Positions 50,014-59,001 are shown, counted from the first letter of the stretch. The stretch is DNA of 64,000 nt from Nocardia sp. NBC_01327 (GCF_035958815.1 NZ_CP108383.1:3348001-3412000), one strand, 5' to 3'. Translations and numbers: made by a program. Notes: generated from the sequence alone by a model not told the origin.

Positions 50014-51411
50014 CTACCTATCCGTGCTGGTTGCCGGCGCAGTGCCCACGGCCGGAATGCCCAGGCCGGTGGGTGTTTTCGACGTGAAGAAGCTGGACAG
50101 GTGACAACCTCCTTGGCAGGCGTCGGCCACGGCGCAGCCGGCGCAGGTGGGTCGGACGGTGAGGGCGGTGCGTACTCGATCGGTGAGAGTCGGCCACAGA
50201 TCGGCCAAGGGGTGGTCGGCTAGCCGACCGAAGTAGACGTTGCTGTGCGGGCAGTTGCGTAGGCGTCCGTCGTAGCTGATGCTGGCCCACACCAGTCCGG
50301 ACTCGCAGTGGCCGGCCAGCTGGGAAAACCGTAGCGCGAGTGTGGGATCGTCTGCGCGCAGCGGAGCGTCGGTATCGCTGGTGCACAGCTTCTGCGCGCA
50401 TGGCCAGGCCACGGTCATGCCGGGACATTCAGTGGCCGTGAGCCGGTCGATCTCGCGCATCAGCGGCAGCGTCACCGAGACCGGCACACCGTACTGGTCG
50501 TCGTGGCGTCCGGTCGGCACATATCGCATGACGCCGAACTCGCGGACCCCGATGCGGTGCGCGTCGCGGATGACATCCAAAGCTCCGGAGACGTTTTCCT
50601 TCACCAGGGTTAGTTCGGCAACTACGTTGATGCCCGCGTCCAGCAGCAACCGCATCGCGTCGACAGCCTTGTCATAGGCGCGGGGATGTCCGGTCAGCTG
50701 GTTGTGCTGGTCTCGGTCGCCGTGGATCGATACCAGGACGCAGCGAACATTGGCAGCGGCGAGCCGAGCCGCGCGCTCGGCGTTGATGAAATGGCCGTTG
50801 GTAAACACGACTTGGTAGAGGCCGAGCCGCCCGCCGTGCTCGAAGATTTCCATAGCGTCTGGATGCAGCAAGGTCTCCCCGCCGCTGTAGCGGATCACGA
50901 AGCATCCGCGTTCCGCGCACTCGTCGAGGATGCCAGTAGCCAGTTCTGTGGGTATGTGCTTCTCGGGGAGTTGGCGTACTGTGCGCCGAATGTCGTTGTC
51001 GGACATCGTGGGATCGATCTTCCACACGTTGTAGCAGAACCCGCAGTTCCAATTGCAGACCGCCGTCAGCTCGATTTCCATACGCAGCGGAAAGTCGAGA
51101 GTGCCATCGAATCGCTTGTCCACCGCCAGCAGCGATCGGCCATGTGGTTGCAGCTGCGCTGAGGACGGTGTGGTCAGAGTCGTGATGAGAGTGTCGAAGT
51201 CGGCGGCGACATGACACCGATCGGTGCGATACCGACGGCTGACTATGTCGATGACCGCATCCCGATCGGCACCCGAGAAGACTTGGTCGACCATGGTTTT
51301 GGCGACCGTATTGCGCAGCCGATGAAATGTGCCGGTCCGAGGATCGAACAGCAAACCGAGATCGCGACGGTAACGCAATTTGGTGGTGAGGGTATCGGTC
51401 AAGGCGCTCAT
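50014..51411 (-). CDS. PqqD-radical SAM-SPASM peptide-modifying enzyme
   Basis: 465 residues. Residues 1-82 look like a PqqD/RRE-type peptide-binding domain (LRYRRDLGLLFDPRTGTFHRL). C119-N-W-N-C123-G-F-C126 is the CX3CX2C cluster of radical SAM enzymes, followed by RYSGGETLLHP. The C-terminus has SPASM cysteines (LRNCPHSNVYFG, RPTCAGCAVADACQGGC) for auxiliary iron-sulfur clusters. This layout is that of PqqE/MftC-like maturases that alter side chains of a ribosomal peptide. ATG overlaps the stop of the GST-PqqD gene; GlyRS follows. The substrate is presumably the 28-residue peptide encoded upstream. Confidence 0.88.
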   Translation of the reverse strand: MSALTDTLTTKLRYRRDLGLLFDPRTGTFHRLRNTVAKTMVDQVFSGADRDAVIDIVSRRYRTDRCHVAADFDTLITTLTTPSSAQLQPHGRSLLAVDKRFDGTLDFPLRMEIELTAVCNWNCGFCYNVWKIDPTMSDNDIRRTVRQLPEKHIPTELATGILDECAERGCFVIRYSGGETLLHPDAMEIFEHGGRLGLYQVVFTNGHFINAERAARLAAANVRCVLVSIHGDRDQHNQLTGHPRAYDKAVDAMRLLLDAGINVVAELTLVKENVSGALDVIRDAHRIGVREFGVMRYVPTGRHDDQYGVPVSVTLPLMREIDRLTATECPGMTVAWPCAQKLCTSDTDAPLRADDPTLALRFSQLAGHCESGLVWASISYDGRLRNCPHSNVYFGRLADHPLADLWPTLTDRVRTALTVRPTCAGCAVADACQGGCHLSSFFTSKTPTGLGIPAVGTAPATSTDR

Positions 51412-52433
51412 CAGGCAGCCCTCTCCTGGCGCGGATCGAGCCGGTCCATGAGGTTGCGGATCTCGAGGCTCACCTGTGTCCGAGGCGCGCCGTATTCGGT
51501 GGAGACGATCGTGGCGATCTGTTCGACGGTGGCGCCCGCGTAGGCGAGTGTGATGACCATTTCGGCGGTCGCGTTACTCACTCGTTGGCAGATGTCGGTC
51601 TGCCAATCGTGCAATAGACGCTGCGACTGGTTGTAGCGGTAATGGCACAGAATCCATTGAGGGCTACCGACTTCGGCGTTTGCGATCGCGCGATAGATCG
51701 CCTTGGCCTCGTCGAGGTGGCTGCTGATGGATGGGCGTTCCAGGAGTCGCCCGGCGTACTCGCCAACGGCATCGTCGGCGATGGGGATCCTCCAGCCGGT
51801 CATCTGCTGGAACAATGGGGAAAGCATGATGTCGACCAGACTGAACTCGCCGACCGCGTATGGACCTCCATAGCCGCGTAGCAGGGCGGCGACCGTTTCG
51901 CACACCCATCGCGCCTGCTCGACCGCGCACGCCTCGGCCGGTGAGGGGGGTTGTGGACGAAGGGATTTGGCGTATGAGGCTCCATTGATGAGCGACGGAA
52001 GATCGTGCGAGGCCCACGCACACAACGACCGAATCCGGGCGCGTAGCGCCGGTGTCGATCCCATCAACCGCACATCGGAATTCGGGGCCATCTCATCGAG
52101 ATACTCGGCGATGGACACCACGTCGGTGGCCACGGTGCAGGTTCCGGTATTGACCAAGATCGGCACCCGCGGTAGCGCCTCCGCCACGGACCCGGGTAAT
52201 AGACTTTCACGATCGAGGGCCAGCAAGTCACCGAACGCGCACTGGCACCCGAACCGCGCCTCGCGTTGCTCGGGCAGATCACCTGCCACCAGAACACCGT
52301 CGGCGTTCTCGGTAGTGGGCCAATCCAATTCGACGACACGTTCTTCGAAGGGAATCTGCTTCTCGCGCAAAGCGATTCGTCCACGCATCGACCATCCGGA
52401 GAAGTGCAGGTCGCCCAAATACAAGATCAGCAT
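51411..52433 (-). CDS. GST-like protein fused to a PqqD-like domain
   Basis: 340 residues. Residues 1-115 are a glutathione-S-transferase N-terminal thioredoxin fold (YLGDLHFSGWSMRGRIALRE, VVSIAEYLDEM), about 115-255 the helical GST C-domain (AVGEFSLVDIMLSPL), and about 290-340 a PqqD-like helical unit (TAEMVITLAYAGATVEQIATI). Actinobacteria of this kind use mycothiol, not glutathione, so the thiol partner is open. The ATG at 52433 has AAGGGGA 8 bases upstream. It lies between the peptide gene and the radical-SAM gene, overlapping the latter (ATGA). A peptide-directed conjugation or thiol-handling role is plausible but unproven. Confidence 0.78.
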   Translation of the reverse strand: MLILYLGDLHFSGWSMRGRIALREKQIPFEERVVELDWPTTENADGVLVAGDLPEQREARFGCQCAFGDLLALDRESLLPGSVAEALPRVPILVNTGTCTVATDVVSIAEYLDEMAPNSDVRLMGSTPALRARIRSLCAWASHDLPSLINGASYAKSLRPQPPSPAEACAVEQARWVCETVAALLRGYGGPYAVGEFSLVDIMLSPLFQQMTGWRIPIADDAVGEYAGRLLERPSISSHLDEAKAIYRAIANAEVGSPQWILCHYRYNQSQRLLHDWQTDICQRVSNATAEMVITLAYAGATVEQIATIVSTEYGAPRTQVSLEIRNLMDRLDPRQERAA

Positions 52434-52515
52434 CACATGTCCCCTTCGAAAGCGGAAAGCTTGACCAAGCGCGTCGGGCGGCACATGGTTTGTACCGCCC
52501 GACCCGCGCAGAAGA

Positions 52516-52602
52516 TCAGTCGCACTGCCGACTGATGATCAACTTCGTTTCCACCTCCGGTGTCTCGTATTCCTCAGCAGCGGAAGCGATTTCCTCGTGC
52601 AT
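52516..52602 (-). CDS. 28-residue RiPP precursor-like peptide
   Basis: Short gene read directly from the minus strand: ATG at 52600-52602, TGA at 52516-52518, with a strong GAGGAGAA ribosome site 4 bases upstream. The peptide is acidic in its first half (HEEIASAAEEYE), has Y12-x-x-P15-x-V17, close to the YxxPxL leader motif bound by PqqD/RRE domains in other peptide pathways, and ends KLIISRQCD with a single Cys27. It lies 82 bases upstream of a GST-PqqD gene and a PqqD-radical SAM gene. Precursor role is inferred from position, size and motif. Confidence 0.7.
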   Translation of the reverse strand: MHEEIASAAEEYETPEVETKLIISRQCD

Positions 52603-52693
52603 CAGTTCTCCTCGTTCCGATCAGAGTTCACGCGATGGGTAAGTTCGAGTCTTCACAGCTCGAGCCCGCGGAACCATCCCGATCACCCGCCGT

Positions 52694-52796
52694 ATGTCTG
52701 GACATCGTGACCAGAGCTGGACACCTCCTGGACACTCCGGCGCGGGCCACGCCGCCGGAAGCCCACCGGGACCGGCCGCTGGACATATTGTGGACA
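52694..52796. promoter_or_regulatory. Heptamer repeats and palindrome between peptide and regulator genes
   Basis: Five copies of (C/G)TGGACA lie in the divergent promoter region at 52698, 52717, 52728, 52779 and 52790. Two pairs are 11 bases apart, one helical turn, the spacing used by SARP-type regulators on direct repeats. The first copy is part of a perfect palindrome ATGTC-TG-GACAT (52694-52705). The run ends just before the regulator ATG at 52798 and lies 96-195 bases upstream of the peptide gene. Probable operator array; the binding protein is unknown. Confidence 0.5.
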
Positions 52797-52797
52797 G

Positions 52798-54021
52798 ATG
52801 GTGCTCAGCTCCCCGCCGTCCATCGATCGTGTGAAGGAGTGCTTGATCAAGCTGCGCCAGGGCCCTGCCCTCGCCCGGCCCACCACGCTGCTGACCGCGC
52901 TCGACCAACCCATGCGCGACTACCTGTGCCATGGGCGGGCCTGCGAACCCGGCTCCGCTGACCAGATCGCCGTCCTGGCATCCACGATCCGCGCGACGAT
53001 CGAATTGCTCGCACACGATGAACGCCTATACGCCCAAGTCGATTTCAACCTGCGGCCCGAGCATCAATTCGCAACCCTGACGGACAGGCAGGAGTCACTT
53101 GCCAGCCGCCAGAAATGCGCTACCAAGACCGTGCGCCGCCATGCCGCACGTGCCCTCGATACCCTCGCCTACCTTTTGATCGCCGGCCCCACACCTTCGA
53201 AGGAGGTCGGAGCGGAAGGTCACCGCGAGGACTCCGAACGGCGCGGCCGAAACCCCGGCCGCACCGAACTCGCAGACGCGGTCCGCGGTTTCTGGTGCCT
53301 GCGGCCTGATGCTCGAGTCGACATCGTGTGCTCCGAGATCCCCGAGAATGAGCGGCCGGACTACGCATCGCCCTCTGACCGGAACTATTTGCGATACGCG
53401 AAATTCGCCGACCTGGACACCATGATGTTCGCGCGGACTCGGCTTGCGCAGCTCGCACCGAGCATCGTGGTGCGCGATTTTGCGCCGTCGGAGCACTATG
53501 ACACCCATGCCGATGTACTGATTGTGATCGGTGGACCGCCATGGAATGCGAAATACCGAGAGTTCTTGCCGCAGTTGCCGTTCTACTTCGAGTCACACTC
53601 GCTCGGCGATGACGACCCCCTTGTGGTGCCTGACCTCGAAAACCTCAGCCTGGCACCGCGCTGGACCGCTCGCCACGAACTGATCGAAGACCTTGCGGTA
53701 TTCACGCGTCTCACGTTGCAAGGCACCACCGTGTTCTTACTCGGTGGCTGCCTCACCTTGGGGGTTCTCGGTGCCGCTCGCTGCTTGCTCGACGTAGAGC
53801 GCGGTCCCGCCAACACCCGATACATCTGCGATCTTCTCGGCGAGGACGACTTCGTCCTCATCGTGGAAGCCCGCCGCGTCGGCGGCATCACCGATGTCGC
53901 CGACCTCACCGTCGTCGAACCCTTGTTGCTGATGTCGCGCCAAACCGGTCAAAACTGGGGCGTTGTCATCGACAACACCAAACGGTTCACCAGTCGCCAA
54001 ACCGCGCAGCTGGCAACGTGA
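52798..54021 (+). CDS. Putative HTH regulator of the peptide cluster
   Basis: 407 residues. The N-terminal 130 residues contain LTDRQESLASRQKCATKTVRRHAARAL, a probable helix-turn-helix, preceded by a helical segment. The C-terminal 230 residues (DADVLIVIGGPPWNAK-like VLIVIGGPPWN, FLLGGCLTLGVLGAARCLL) resemble an uncharacterised domain seen in actinobacterial HTH proteins. No clear Shine-Dalgarno before the ATG. Divergent from the peptide operon with heptamer repeats in between, so a local activator or repressor is likely. It overlaps the GT25 gene (GTGA). Confidence 0.55.
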   Translation: MVLSSPPSIDRVKECLIKLRQGPALARPTTLLTALDQPMRDYLCHGRACEPGSADQIAVLASTIRATIELLAHDERLYAQVDFNLRPEHQFATLTDRQESLASRQKCATKTVRRHAARALDTLAYLLIAGPTPSKEVGAEGHREDSERRGRNPGRTELADAVRGFWCLRPDARVDIVCSEIPENERPDYASPSDRNYLRYAKFADLDTMMFARTRLAQLAPSIVVRDFAPSEHYDTHADVLIVIGGPPWNAKYREFLPQLPFYFESHSLGDDDPLVVPDLENLSLAPRWTARHELIEDLAVFTRLTLQGTTVFLLGGCLTLGVLGAARCLLDVERGPANTRYICDLLGEDDFVLIVEARRVGGITDVADLTVVEPLLLMSRQTGQNWGVVIDNTKRFTSRQTAQLAT

Positions 54022-54749
54022 TCGGTCTCGGCGACATCGCGATTTATGTTGTGAATCTGCCCCGCAGACCCGACCGGCGCGCCTGGATTCGTGCGCGCTT
54101 GCCCATTGGGCTCTCGGTCACCTACACCTCCGACTTCGACATGACCTTCGACGGTCACCAGTTGCTGCTGACCGACCTGCATACCGCGGGGATCAAACTG
54201 TTCGAGTGGCAGATCGAATCCGAAAACCCGTGGTGGAATCGGCCTCTGAAATACGGTGAAATCGGCTGTACCCTAGCCCATCTCGCCTGTTGGAATCACG
54301 CCGCCGAACATACGAAGAGCCCTTACATTCTCATCCTTGAGGATGATGCGGTCCTCGGCGCCGGCTTCTCCGACACTCTGCTGATCGGGTTGAACCAGTT
54401 GCACCACCAGGCAGCACCGTTCGACCTGCTCTACCTCGGCCGCTACCCTCTCGAATCGGACCACCGAGTAGCCGTACCGGGATTCGTCCGACCGGGCTAC
54501 AGCCACTGCAGCTACGCCTATCTGCTCACCCGCCCAGCGCTCACCGTGCTGCTTTCCGCACGGCTCGCGCAGGCTATCGTCCCGATCGACGAATTCCTAC
54601 CGGCGTCGTACCTGCCGCACCCGCGCCACGACGTACGGGCACGATTTCCGCCACTGCTTTCCGCGCTCGCCTTCCACCCGCCCCTGGTCACTCAGCGCCC
54701 GAAGTCCGAGGCTGGTAGCGATACCGAAGAGTCGGACTTCGTCGGTTGA
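54018..54749 (+). CDS. GT25-family glycosyltransferase
   Basis: 243 residues. IYVVNLPRRPDRRAWI at the N-terminus and GEIGCTLAHLACWNHAA followed by YILILEDDAVLGAG (the metal-binding DD) are the hallmark of family 25 galactosyl/glucosyltransferases. SHCSYAYLLTRPALTVLL matches the later conserved block. It transfers a sugar from a nucleotide donor to an unknown acceptor. GTG start overlapping the regulator stop. Ends 15 bases from the convergent acyltransferase gene. Confidence 0.8.
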   Translation: MIGLGDIAIYVVNLPRRPDRRAWIRARLPIGLSVTYTSDFDMTFDGHQLLLTDLHTAGIKLFEWQIESENPWWNRPLKYGEIGCTLAHLACWNHAAEHTKSPYILILEDDAVLGAGFSDTLLIGLNQLHHQAAPFDLLYLGRYPLESDHRVAVPGFVRPGYSHCSYAYLLTRPALTVLLSARLAQAIVPIDEFLPASYLPHPRHDVRARFPPLLSALAFHPPLVTQRPKSEAGSDTEESDFVG

Positions 54750-54764
54750 CCGGAGCTGCCGCGG

Positions 54765-55424
54765 CTAATCGCGAGGCGACGTTGTCCACTGCGCAATGAG
54801 CGAGCTCAGCCGTTTGCCTGTCCAGCGTGTGATAGGTGTGTGTTCGTTTACCCCGGTCACGATGTGCTCGGGCGGGACGTCCTTCGTTACGACGGCTCCG
54901 GCCGCCACGTAGCTTCGCGGCCCGACACGTACACCTCCGACAACTCGAGCACCAAAGCCGATCACAGTGTCCGGCGCGATGACCGGGGGAGCTTCGTCAA
55001 CGCCCCACCATCCGAGGTCCGGGCGGGTGTACTCATGCACCAGATCGCCCATGACCGTTGACCGGTCTCCGATTATCGTTGCGTCACAGACGAACCCGGC
55101 CACGCACGCATCCGAGCCGACTCTGACTCGATCACAGATATAAGCGCCGTGCACAATCCGAGTGCGATCGCCGACCGTGCATCCGTATCCAACCCGCGCG
55201 CGGTCCTCGATGACGCAGTCCGGGCCAAAGACGGTGCCCTCGTTCACGATCACATGATTGAACAGCAGGCTGCGGTCGCCGACCGACACTGGTTCGCCAG
55301 CTGAAAGATTCCCGTTTTGGGCATCGCGGATGCGGGACTCCTTCGGGTACCCGAGCACGCACTGTTCCCCGACAACGACCGACTCGCCGAACCGAACCGG
55401 CGCATACAGGTCCGTGATTCTCAT
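54765..55424 (-). CDS. Hexapeptide-repeat acyltransferase
   Basis: 219 residues. Many imperfect hexapeptide turns (GDRSLL, GPDCVIEDRARVG, GDRTRIVHGAYICDRVRVGSDACV, GPRSYVAAGAVVTKDV) make a left-handed beta-helix, as in sugar O/N-acetyltransferases of the WbbJ/NeuD type; HIVTGVNEHTPI ends it. Acceptor unknown, likely a sugar or amino sugar. ATG overlaps the stop of the alpha/beta-hydrolase gene (ATGA), so it is the last gene of a three-gene group. Confidence 0.82.
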   Translation of the reverse strand: MRITDLYAPVRFGESVVVGEQCVLGYPKESRIRDAQNGNLSAGEPVSVGDRSLLFNHVIVNEGTVFGPDCVIEDRARVGYGCTVGDRTRIVHGAYICDRVRVGSDACVAGFVCDATIIGDRSTVMGDLVHEYTRPDLGWWGVDEAPPVIAPDTVIGFGARVVGGVRVGPRSYVAAGAVVTKDVPPEHIVTGVNEHTPITRWTGKRLSSLIAQWTTSPRD

Positions 55425-56215
55425 GGCTTGGTGGGAGATTGTTTGATCAGCCAGCGGACCGTCATCGCGATAGCCTCGTCTTCCCGTGCGCGCCCGTCGA
55501 ACCCGTGATCGGAGCCGACAACGGTGTGCAGCGCAGTGTGTGGTCGGCGCTGCGCAACGTCGGCTGCGATGTCGTAGGACACTGCGGTATCGCGATCACC
55601 GTGGACGATCAGCGTTTCGACGTTGCTCGCGAGCAGGTTCTCCAGCGGCCGATACTGCGCGAATTCGACGAACAACACTCGCCCCAGCTCGAACTCGTCG
55701 TCGACGACGAGAAATCCCTTGTCCAGTAACTGACTTTGACCGGCCGGCCCGAAGTTCTCCTTGCCCCAAGGAAGCTCGGGTTCCAGGAAAGTGTGGTGCA
55801 AGTCCAGTACCGGGTTCCAGAGCGCGAGTCGGTGAAGACTGTTGCGGGCCAGCCAAGGCAACGACAGTGCCGTCGAAACGGCGCCGAAACTAGCGGCCAC
55901 GATCGACAGAGGACCGGCGAATCTGTCCCGCGCGAAGGTTACTGCGCTCTGGAGATCCAGGCACTCACCGGCGATGGTTACTCCGCGCGAGGTTCCGCCG
56001 CTGTCGCCGTGGCCACGGAAGGAGAATCGCACCACGTCGAACCCGGCATCGGATAGTTGCTGCGCCAGTCGCACGAACATCCCCCCACCCTCGTTCATGT
56101 CCACAGTGATGCCGTGTGCCAGCAGTACCACACCGCAGGCTGGTGTCGCCGATGTCGGATGTACAGCGCCATCGAGCGGGATTCCGTCCACTGAGGTCAA
56201 CTGAATTCGTTGCAT
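55421..56215 (-). CDS. Alpha/beta hydrolase
   Basis: 264 residues. LLAHGITVDMNEGGG is the oxyanion side, FRGHGDSGG follows, AASFGAVS holds the nucleophile Ser, TLIVHGDRDTAVSY the Asp and GSDHGF the His: a complete esterase/thioesterase triad of the serine aminopeptidase S33-like group. The ATG at 56215 is chosen for the CGGAG site upstream; the frame also has an earlier Met. Overlaps both neighbours, so co-translated with the 2OG oxygenase and the acyltransferase. Confidence 0.82.
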   Translation of the reverse strand: MQRIQLTSVDGIPLDGAVHPTSATPACGVVLLAHGITVDMNEGGGMFVRLAQQLSDAGFDVVRFSFRGHGDSGGTSRGVTIAGECLDLQSAVTFARDRFAGPLSIVAASFGAVSTALSLPWLARNSLHRLALWNPVLDLHHTFLEPELPWGKENFGPAGQSQLLDKGFLVVDDEFELGRVLFVEFAQYRPLENLLASNVETLIVHGDRDTAVSYDIAADVAQRRPHTALHTVVGSDHGFDGRAREDEAIAMTVRWLIKQSPTKP

Positions 56216-56988
56216 CGAACAACTCCGTTCGTTCGAACCTGGGGAACTGACCACAGCGCATCCATCGTTTCGTGCGACACAGGCATGCTGAGTTCGCCCG
56301 CTGCCGCGAAGGCCATGTTCACGATCGTTCGTCGTCCTCGCTGGAGTGGATGCACTCGATGCATCGTGGTTTTGGTGCGCATCAGGTACACCTCGCCCGC
56401 TCCGATCTCCAAACGATGTACGTCTCGCTCACGGAGTATCTTCTCGATACCCGGATCTTGTTTATCCCACGCCGTGCCCGGCACGCACTCGACGAACCCG
56501 CCATCGGCAGCTGGAGGGCACTCGGCAATCCACACCAGCGCGAAACTGTAGTCATCCCAATGCCATCCGTGCGTATCGCCAGCGTGCTCCAACCGAGTGA
56601 CGACGAACTGCTCCGGTTCATACGGACAGCGGTGAACCGGCTCCCCGATCAGCTGACTGAGCCCTTCGAGTAATACCTCGGATTGGTAGATCCTCGGGAT
56701 CCTCGACCCGCTCTCGGCGATCTGGGCTCTGGTCACGTTCCGCATCTGTCTCGGAGTGAAGCCAGTCTCGGCCAGCACCAGATCACGGCGAACTCCCGCG
56801 TGCTCGACCAATCGGATCGCCTCATAGGCCACAGCGCGACGCACCAGAGACGGAACCAGCTGCGACACCACCGAGAAGCCGCGATCTTCGAGTTCGCGCC
56901 GCGCGGAATCGATCTGCAAGGTGAGAGGAACCCTTCTCATCGCCGAGCTGTCGAGGATGTGATGGTCCCGCCTCAGGTATGGGCGCAT
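56197..56988 (-). CDS. 2-oxoglutarate/Fe(II)-dependent oxygenase-like protein
   Basis: 263 residues. HGWHWDDYSFALVWI holds the H-x-D iron ligands and MHRVHPLQRGRRTIVNMAF the distal His and the Arg that binds 2-oxoglutarate; GGFVECVPGT lies between, as in the jelly-roll core. Keeping the Asp argues for a hydroxylase rather than a halogenase. Start uncertain: ATG at 56988 or at 56940, neither with a strong ribosome site. Overlaps the hydrolase gene by 19 bases. It would oxidise a small molecule or an amino acid residue in the local pathway. Confidence 0.75.
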   Translation of the reverse strand: MRPYLRRDHHILDSSAMRRVPLTLQIDSARRELEDRGFSVVSQLVPSLVRRAVAYEAIRLVEHAGVRRDLVLAETGFTPRQMRNVTRAQIAESGSRIPRIYQSEVLLEGLSQLIGEPVHRCPYEPEQFVVTRLEHAGDTHGWHWDDYSFALVWIAECPPAADGGFVECVPGTAWDKQDPGIEKILRERDVHRLEIGAGEVYLMRTKTTMHRVHPLQRGRRTIVNMAFAAAGELSMPVSHETMDALWSVPQVRTNGVVRCNEFS

Positions 56989-57180
56989 AGCGTCGAATCA
57001 CCCAGTCTTACCGGATTTCTCGCCCGCGGTCATGGCACATGGACGATCACATTGCGTTGTCGCACCGCCGTAGAGCAGCTTCCTGGGTAGGAGGGGAGTC
57101 TTGAACCGGCGACGGGTAACGGTGGTTTACCCGGAAGGCCTCGAAATCGAACTGCACGTAGGAGCCGCTGCGTTCGTTGG

Positions 57181-58122
57181 CTATTGCCATCCAACTCGGC
57201 GAGCTATCCAGGAGATTGCGAGTTCGGCTTTGTGAGCTTGGTGGATGCGTAGGTGCGGTGATCGCGGTGCAGAGGGCAGCCTGCTGTTGCGTGCCCAATA
57301 GCCTCCCAATGCGCAGATGAATGCATCGATCGCTGCCGGGTCGACTTCCGCAGTAATGGGGTTGGAGGCCAAAATCGGGGAGGGGTCGACACCTTCGCTA
57401 AGTAGCGAGGGCACAAGCGATGCCAGGTCGACCCATGCCGCTCCCCGGCATGACCACGCCCAGTCGACCACGACAACGGTACCGTCATCGTGGCGTACGA
57501 GCATGTTGTCGGGACGAAGGTCGGTGTGCAACAGCGTGTCCCCAACTGTGGCCGGGCACCAGGCTGCTTCCAGTTCTGCCAAGCTGCCCAGGTGACGACG
57601 AGACCACTCGTCGAGATCTCGAGGTGGGCCTTCGTCGGCGAACTGCTGCCATGCGGTGAGTTCCGGCCCATAGGACTGCGCGATCGTCGGCGTATCCGGC
57701 AGTGGGCTCGGTGTCAGCGCTGACCCCATGTACTCAACGCAACGAAGTACCGCTGCCAGCTCGTTGGGGTAATCGAGCCGTGGGTGATGGCCAGCGACGG
57801 CCTCGAAGACGAGGACCAGGCAATCCGCCGCCTGCAGGGAGAACAACATCCGCGGAGTGGGCACCGTGTCGGGAAGACGAGCGGCGGTCTGGGCTTCCCG
57901 TCGGTAAGGGTCAGCGAGGGGGTCGTCGACGAAGATCGCTTTCGCGAAAACTGTCTGACTGCAGGACAATTCGAGAAGCGCGGCCATACCATGGCTGAAA
58001 CCTCCAGGTGGCTCAGTGACGGCAATGACCTGTCCACCTAGTCGCTCCTCGACTGCGGTACGGACACAGTCGGGCAGGTCTCCCCATTTGATCCGAGCGG
58101 AATCCTGATCGCTGTCGGTCAT
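57181..58122 (-). CDS. Aminoglycoside-phosphotransferase-fold protein
   Basis: 313 residues from the ATG at 58122; a frame-consistent ATG at 58158 is also possible and neither has a clear ribosome site. LLHTDLRPDNMLV is the catalytic loop and VVVVDWAWSCRGAAWVDL the Mg-binding block of the APH/choline kinase family. It phosphorylates a small molecule: a self-protection kinase, or a step in sugar or cyclitol assembly; the sequence does not decide. About 190 bases before the 2OG gene in the same direction. Confidence 0.78.
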   Translation of the reverse strand: MTDSDQDSARIKWGDLPDCVRTAVEERLGGQVIAVTEPPGGFSHGMAALLELSCSQTVFAKAIFVDDPLADPYRREAQTAARLPDTVPTPRMLFSLQAADCLVLVFEAVAGHHPRLDYPNELAAVLRCVEYMGSALTPSPLPDTPTIAQSYGPELTAWQQFADEGPPRDLDEWSRRHLGSLAELEAAWCPATVGDTLLHTDLRPDNMLVRHDDGTVVVVDWAWSCRGAAWVDLASLVPSLLSEGVDPSPILASNPITAEVDPAAIDAFICALGGYWARNSRLPSAPRSPHLRIHQAHKAELAISWIARRVGWQ

Positions 58123-58311
58123 CGGAACATGATGATGGCCAGAGGTTGCGAGCGCCATTGGTTATCGATCACGGCCCGCTCGCGATGGTGCCGGGGGCCT
58201 CGTTGGCGCTTTGAAGTCGGAGAGAGCGGATTCGGCACGCGCGCTGTTCGTGCGGCGGATGATCGGTACGACGCCGTTGGGGGCGCAAATCCGGGTAGGA
58301 GAGGATGTGCC

Positions 58312-59001
58312 GTGGCGGATCTCGCGGTGTTGATGATCGATGTGCAGAACGGCTACCTCGCGGACGACCGGGTGCGGGATATGTTGGGTTGGCCGCCGAT
58401 TTGGCGGTTGACCGAGACCATCAGCGAGTGCGCCGGCCTTCTGGCTGCCTCCCGGTCGGCCGGGATCCAAATCGTGTACTCGCGACAGATAACCAGCCCG
58501 GCCGGCTGGCTAGCCGCCAATCCGCGAGCAGCCCGGCATCAGCAATCACGTGCCTCCCACCTGCCGGTACTGACAGCCGCGCAGCGAGAATGGGGCAGCC
58601 AGCTCATCGACGTTATCGCGCCCGCGCCGGGGGATCTGGTGCTCGAGAAGACCCGGCACAGTTTCTTCGCCTACACCGAGCTCGATCCGATCCTGAGAAG
58701 CCTTGGCGTCCAACGCCTCCTTGTCGCCGGACTGCAAACCAACGTGTGCGTGGAAGCGACGGTCCGAGCGGCCCTCGAACGCAACTACGAGGTGGCCGTC
58801 GCCGAAGACGCCGTCTCCACCGACGGGCCCGACCTTCACCACGGCGCTCTCAATTCGATGCGTGTCCTCTACGTCGAGGTCGCGCCCTGGCGTGAGCTCA
58901 TTGCCGAAGGTGCGCAATGGGATCGCGCCTTCACTACACCCAACTACGGCCGCAACCCCAGTTACTGGGACGAGGCGACTGTGGCCGCAGCGCCGCGGTG
59001 A
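58312..59001 (+). CDS. Isochorismatase-like cysteine hydrolase
   Basis: 229 residues. The triad is visible: Asp10 in VLMIDVQNGY, Lys in LEKTRHSFF and Cys in TNVCVEATVRAAL. This is the isochorismatase/nicotinamidase/carbamoylase superfamily; substrates range from amides to enol ethers. GTG at 58312 with TAGGAGAGG upstream decides the start. Divergent from the phosphotransferase gene. Its tail PSYWDEATV is longer than in minimal members. Confidence 0.85.
   Translation: MADLAVLMIDVQNGYLADDRVRDMLGWPPIWRLTETISECAGLLAASRSAGIQIVYSRQITSPAGWLAANPRAARHQQSRASHLPVLTAAQREWGSQLIDVIAPAPGDLVLEKTRHSFFAYTELDPILRSLGVQRLLVAGLQTNVCVEATVRAALERNYEVAVAEDAVSTDGPDLHHGALNSMRVLYVEVAPWRELIAEGAQWDRAFTTPNYGRNPSYWDEATVAAAPR

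Noticed and set aside
57075..57115. TTGAACC segment resembling a tRNA T-loop
   Set aside because: Flanking bases do not form a T-stem, and no acceptor, D or anticodon arm could be folded around it.
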